Positions 63,595 through 64,000 of a DNA stretch of 64,000 bases are shown piece by piece. A program made the position numbers and the translations under genes. Under the pieces are notes generated by a model. The model was not told the DNA's origin, did no database searches, and saw only the letters and a program-made list of their open reading frames with translations. Each line of letters starts with the position of its first letter. Position 1 is the stretch's first letter. Origin of the DNA: Alkalibacterium sp049389645 (lineage in GTDB: Bacteria > Bacillota > Bacilli > Lactobacillales > Carnobacteriaceae_A); NCBI RefSeq assembly GCF_049389645.1, contig NZ_CP186540.1:62001-126000 (forward strand), given 5' to 3'.

Positions 63595-64000
63595 TTATTT
63601 CTTGATTTCAACCATTTCAAATGCTTCAATAATATCATCCAGCTCGATTTCATTGTAGCCTTCAATCGTCAAACCACATTCAAATCCTTTTTTAACTTCT
63701 TTCGCGTCATCTTTGAAGCGTTTTAGACTTGATAGTTCGCCGTCAAATTTCACAACGCCATTACGGATCAAACGAATAGAACTGCTGCGTTTGATTACAC
63801 CGTCGGTAACAAGACATCCGGCAATTGTTCCAACTTTTGAAACATCATATGTTTCGCGAACCATTGCTTGACCAGTAACTTTTTCTTCAAATTCAGGATC
63901 GAGCATACCCGTCATCGCTGCTTCGATTTCATCGATAGCGTTATAGATGATACGGTGCGTACGAATGTCAACCTCTTCACGGCTGGCACTTTCATTTGCC
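63595..64000 (-). CDS. infB: Translation initiation factor IF-2 (C-terminal part)
   Basis: The minus frame is open to the window edge, so about 134 C-terminal residues are seen and the 5' part is missing. It contains the last domains of IF-2: REEVDIRTHRIIYNAIDEIE, MTGMLDPEFEEKVTGQAMVR, VSKVGTIAGCLVTDGVIKRS and the end GLTIEGYNEIELDDIIEAFE, which bind initiator fMet-tRNA. rbfA follows directly. Confidence 0.95.
   Translation of the reverse strand, partial: ANESASREEVDIRTHRIIYNAIDEIEAAMTGMLDPEFEEKVTGQAMVRETYDVSKVGTIAGCLVTDGVIKRSSSIRLIRNGVVKFDGELSSLKRFKDDAKEVKKGFECGLTIEGYNEIELDDIIEAFEMVEIKK

Overview
The window is chromosomal DNA of a low-GC Firmicute, most likely a member of Lactobacillales (Carnobacteriaceae/Enterococcaceae-like). 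The reasons are the AT-rich codon use, AGGAGG-type ribosome binding sites, a T-box leader, a CIRCE operator, a DUF3013-prmA pair, and the gene orders hisS-aspS, dtd-rel and hrcA-grpE-dnaK-dnaJ-lepA. Nothing in the sequence fixes the genus.

Left chromosomal arm (1-16.6 kb), mostly minus strand. It holds the start of a YflT-type stress protein, an AraC regulator, a tocopherol-cyclase-like protein overlapping an NAD(P)HX epimerase, and endonuclease IV coupled to aspS and hisS under a T-box whose predicted specifier is GAC (Asp). A secreted SH3b/amidase_3 cell-wall hydrolase follows, then dtd-rel, and finally a convergent-free run of five genes: CNNM/CBS membrane protein, mpg, DUF3013, prmA, deoC.

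Junction (16.5-17.5 kb). A displaced lepA 3' end lies beside what looks like the native lepA terminator. About 0.8 kb of decayed DNA with one small gene follows, then a second displaced lepA tail that serves as the attL of the intact prophage. This indicates at least two successive integrations into lepA.

Prophage (about 17,483-54,216; 36.7 kb), a siphovirus with SPP1-like head genes integrated into the 3' end of lepA. From the right end inward it has integrase, an unknown 107-aa gene, an ImmA-like protein without its HExxH motif and an ImmR/CI-like repressor, all on plus. A three-operator switch separates these from the lytic genes on minus: Cro-like protein, regulators, antirepressor, excisionase-like protein, Rad50-like ATPase, Bet annealase, MBL-fold enzyme, DnaD-like initiator with internal iterons, RusA, SSB, ArpU, TerS/TerL, portal, minor head protein, a mini-metalloprotease, scaffold, capsid, connectors, tail genes with a programmed -1 frameshift, tape measure, Dit, Tal, fibre and baseplate proteins, holin and an endolysin with five CW_7 repeats. 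Several small units with private promoters and terminators (cargo or 'morons') lie between the baseplate and attL.

Right chromosomal arm (54.2-64 kb), minus strand: lepA, then the heat-shock operon read backward (dnaJ, dnaK, grpE, hrcA with CIRCE), ribF, truB, rbfA and the 3' end of infB.

The best candidates for undescribed biology are the attL-side three-gene membrane cargo operon, the catalytically dead ImmA-like partner in the switch, the mini-metalloprotease inside the head module, the plus-strand gene embedded in the early region, and the layered att site history at lepA.
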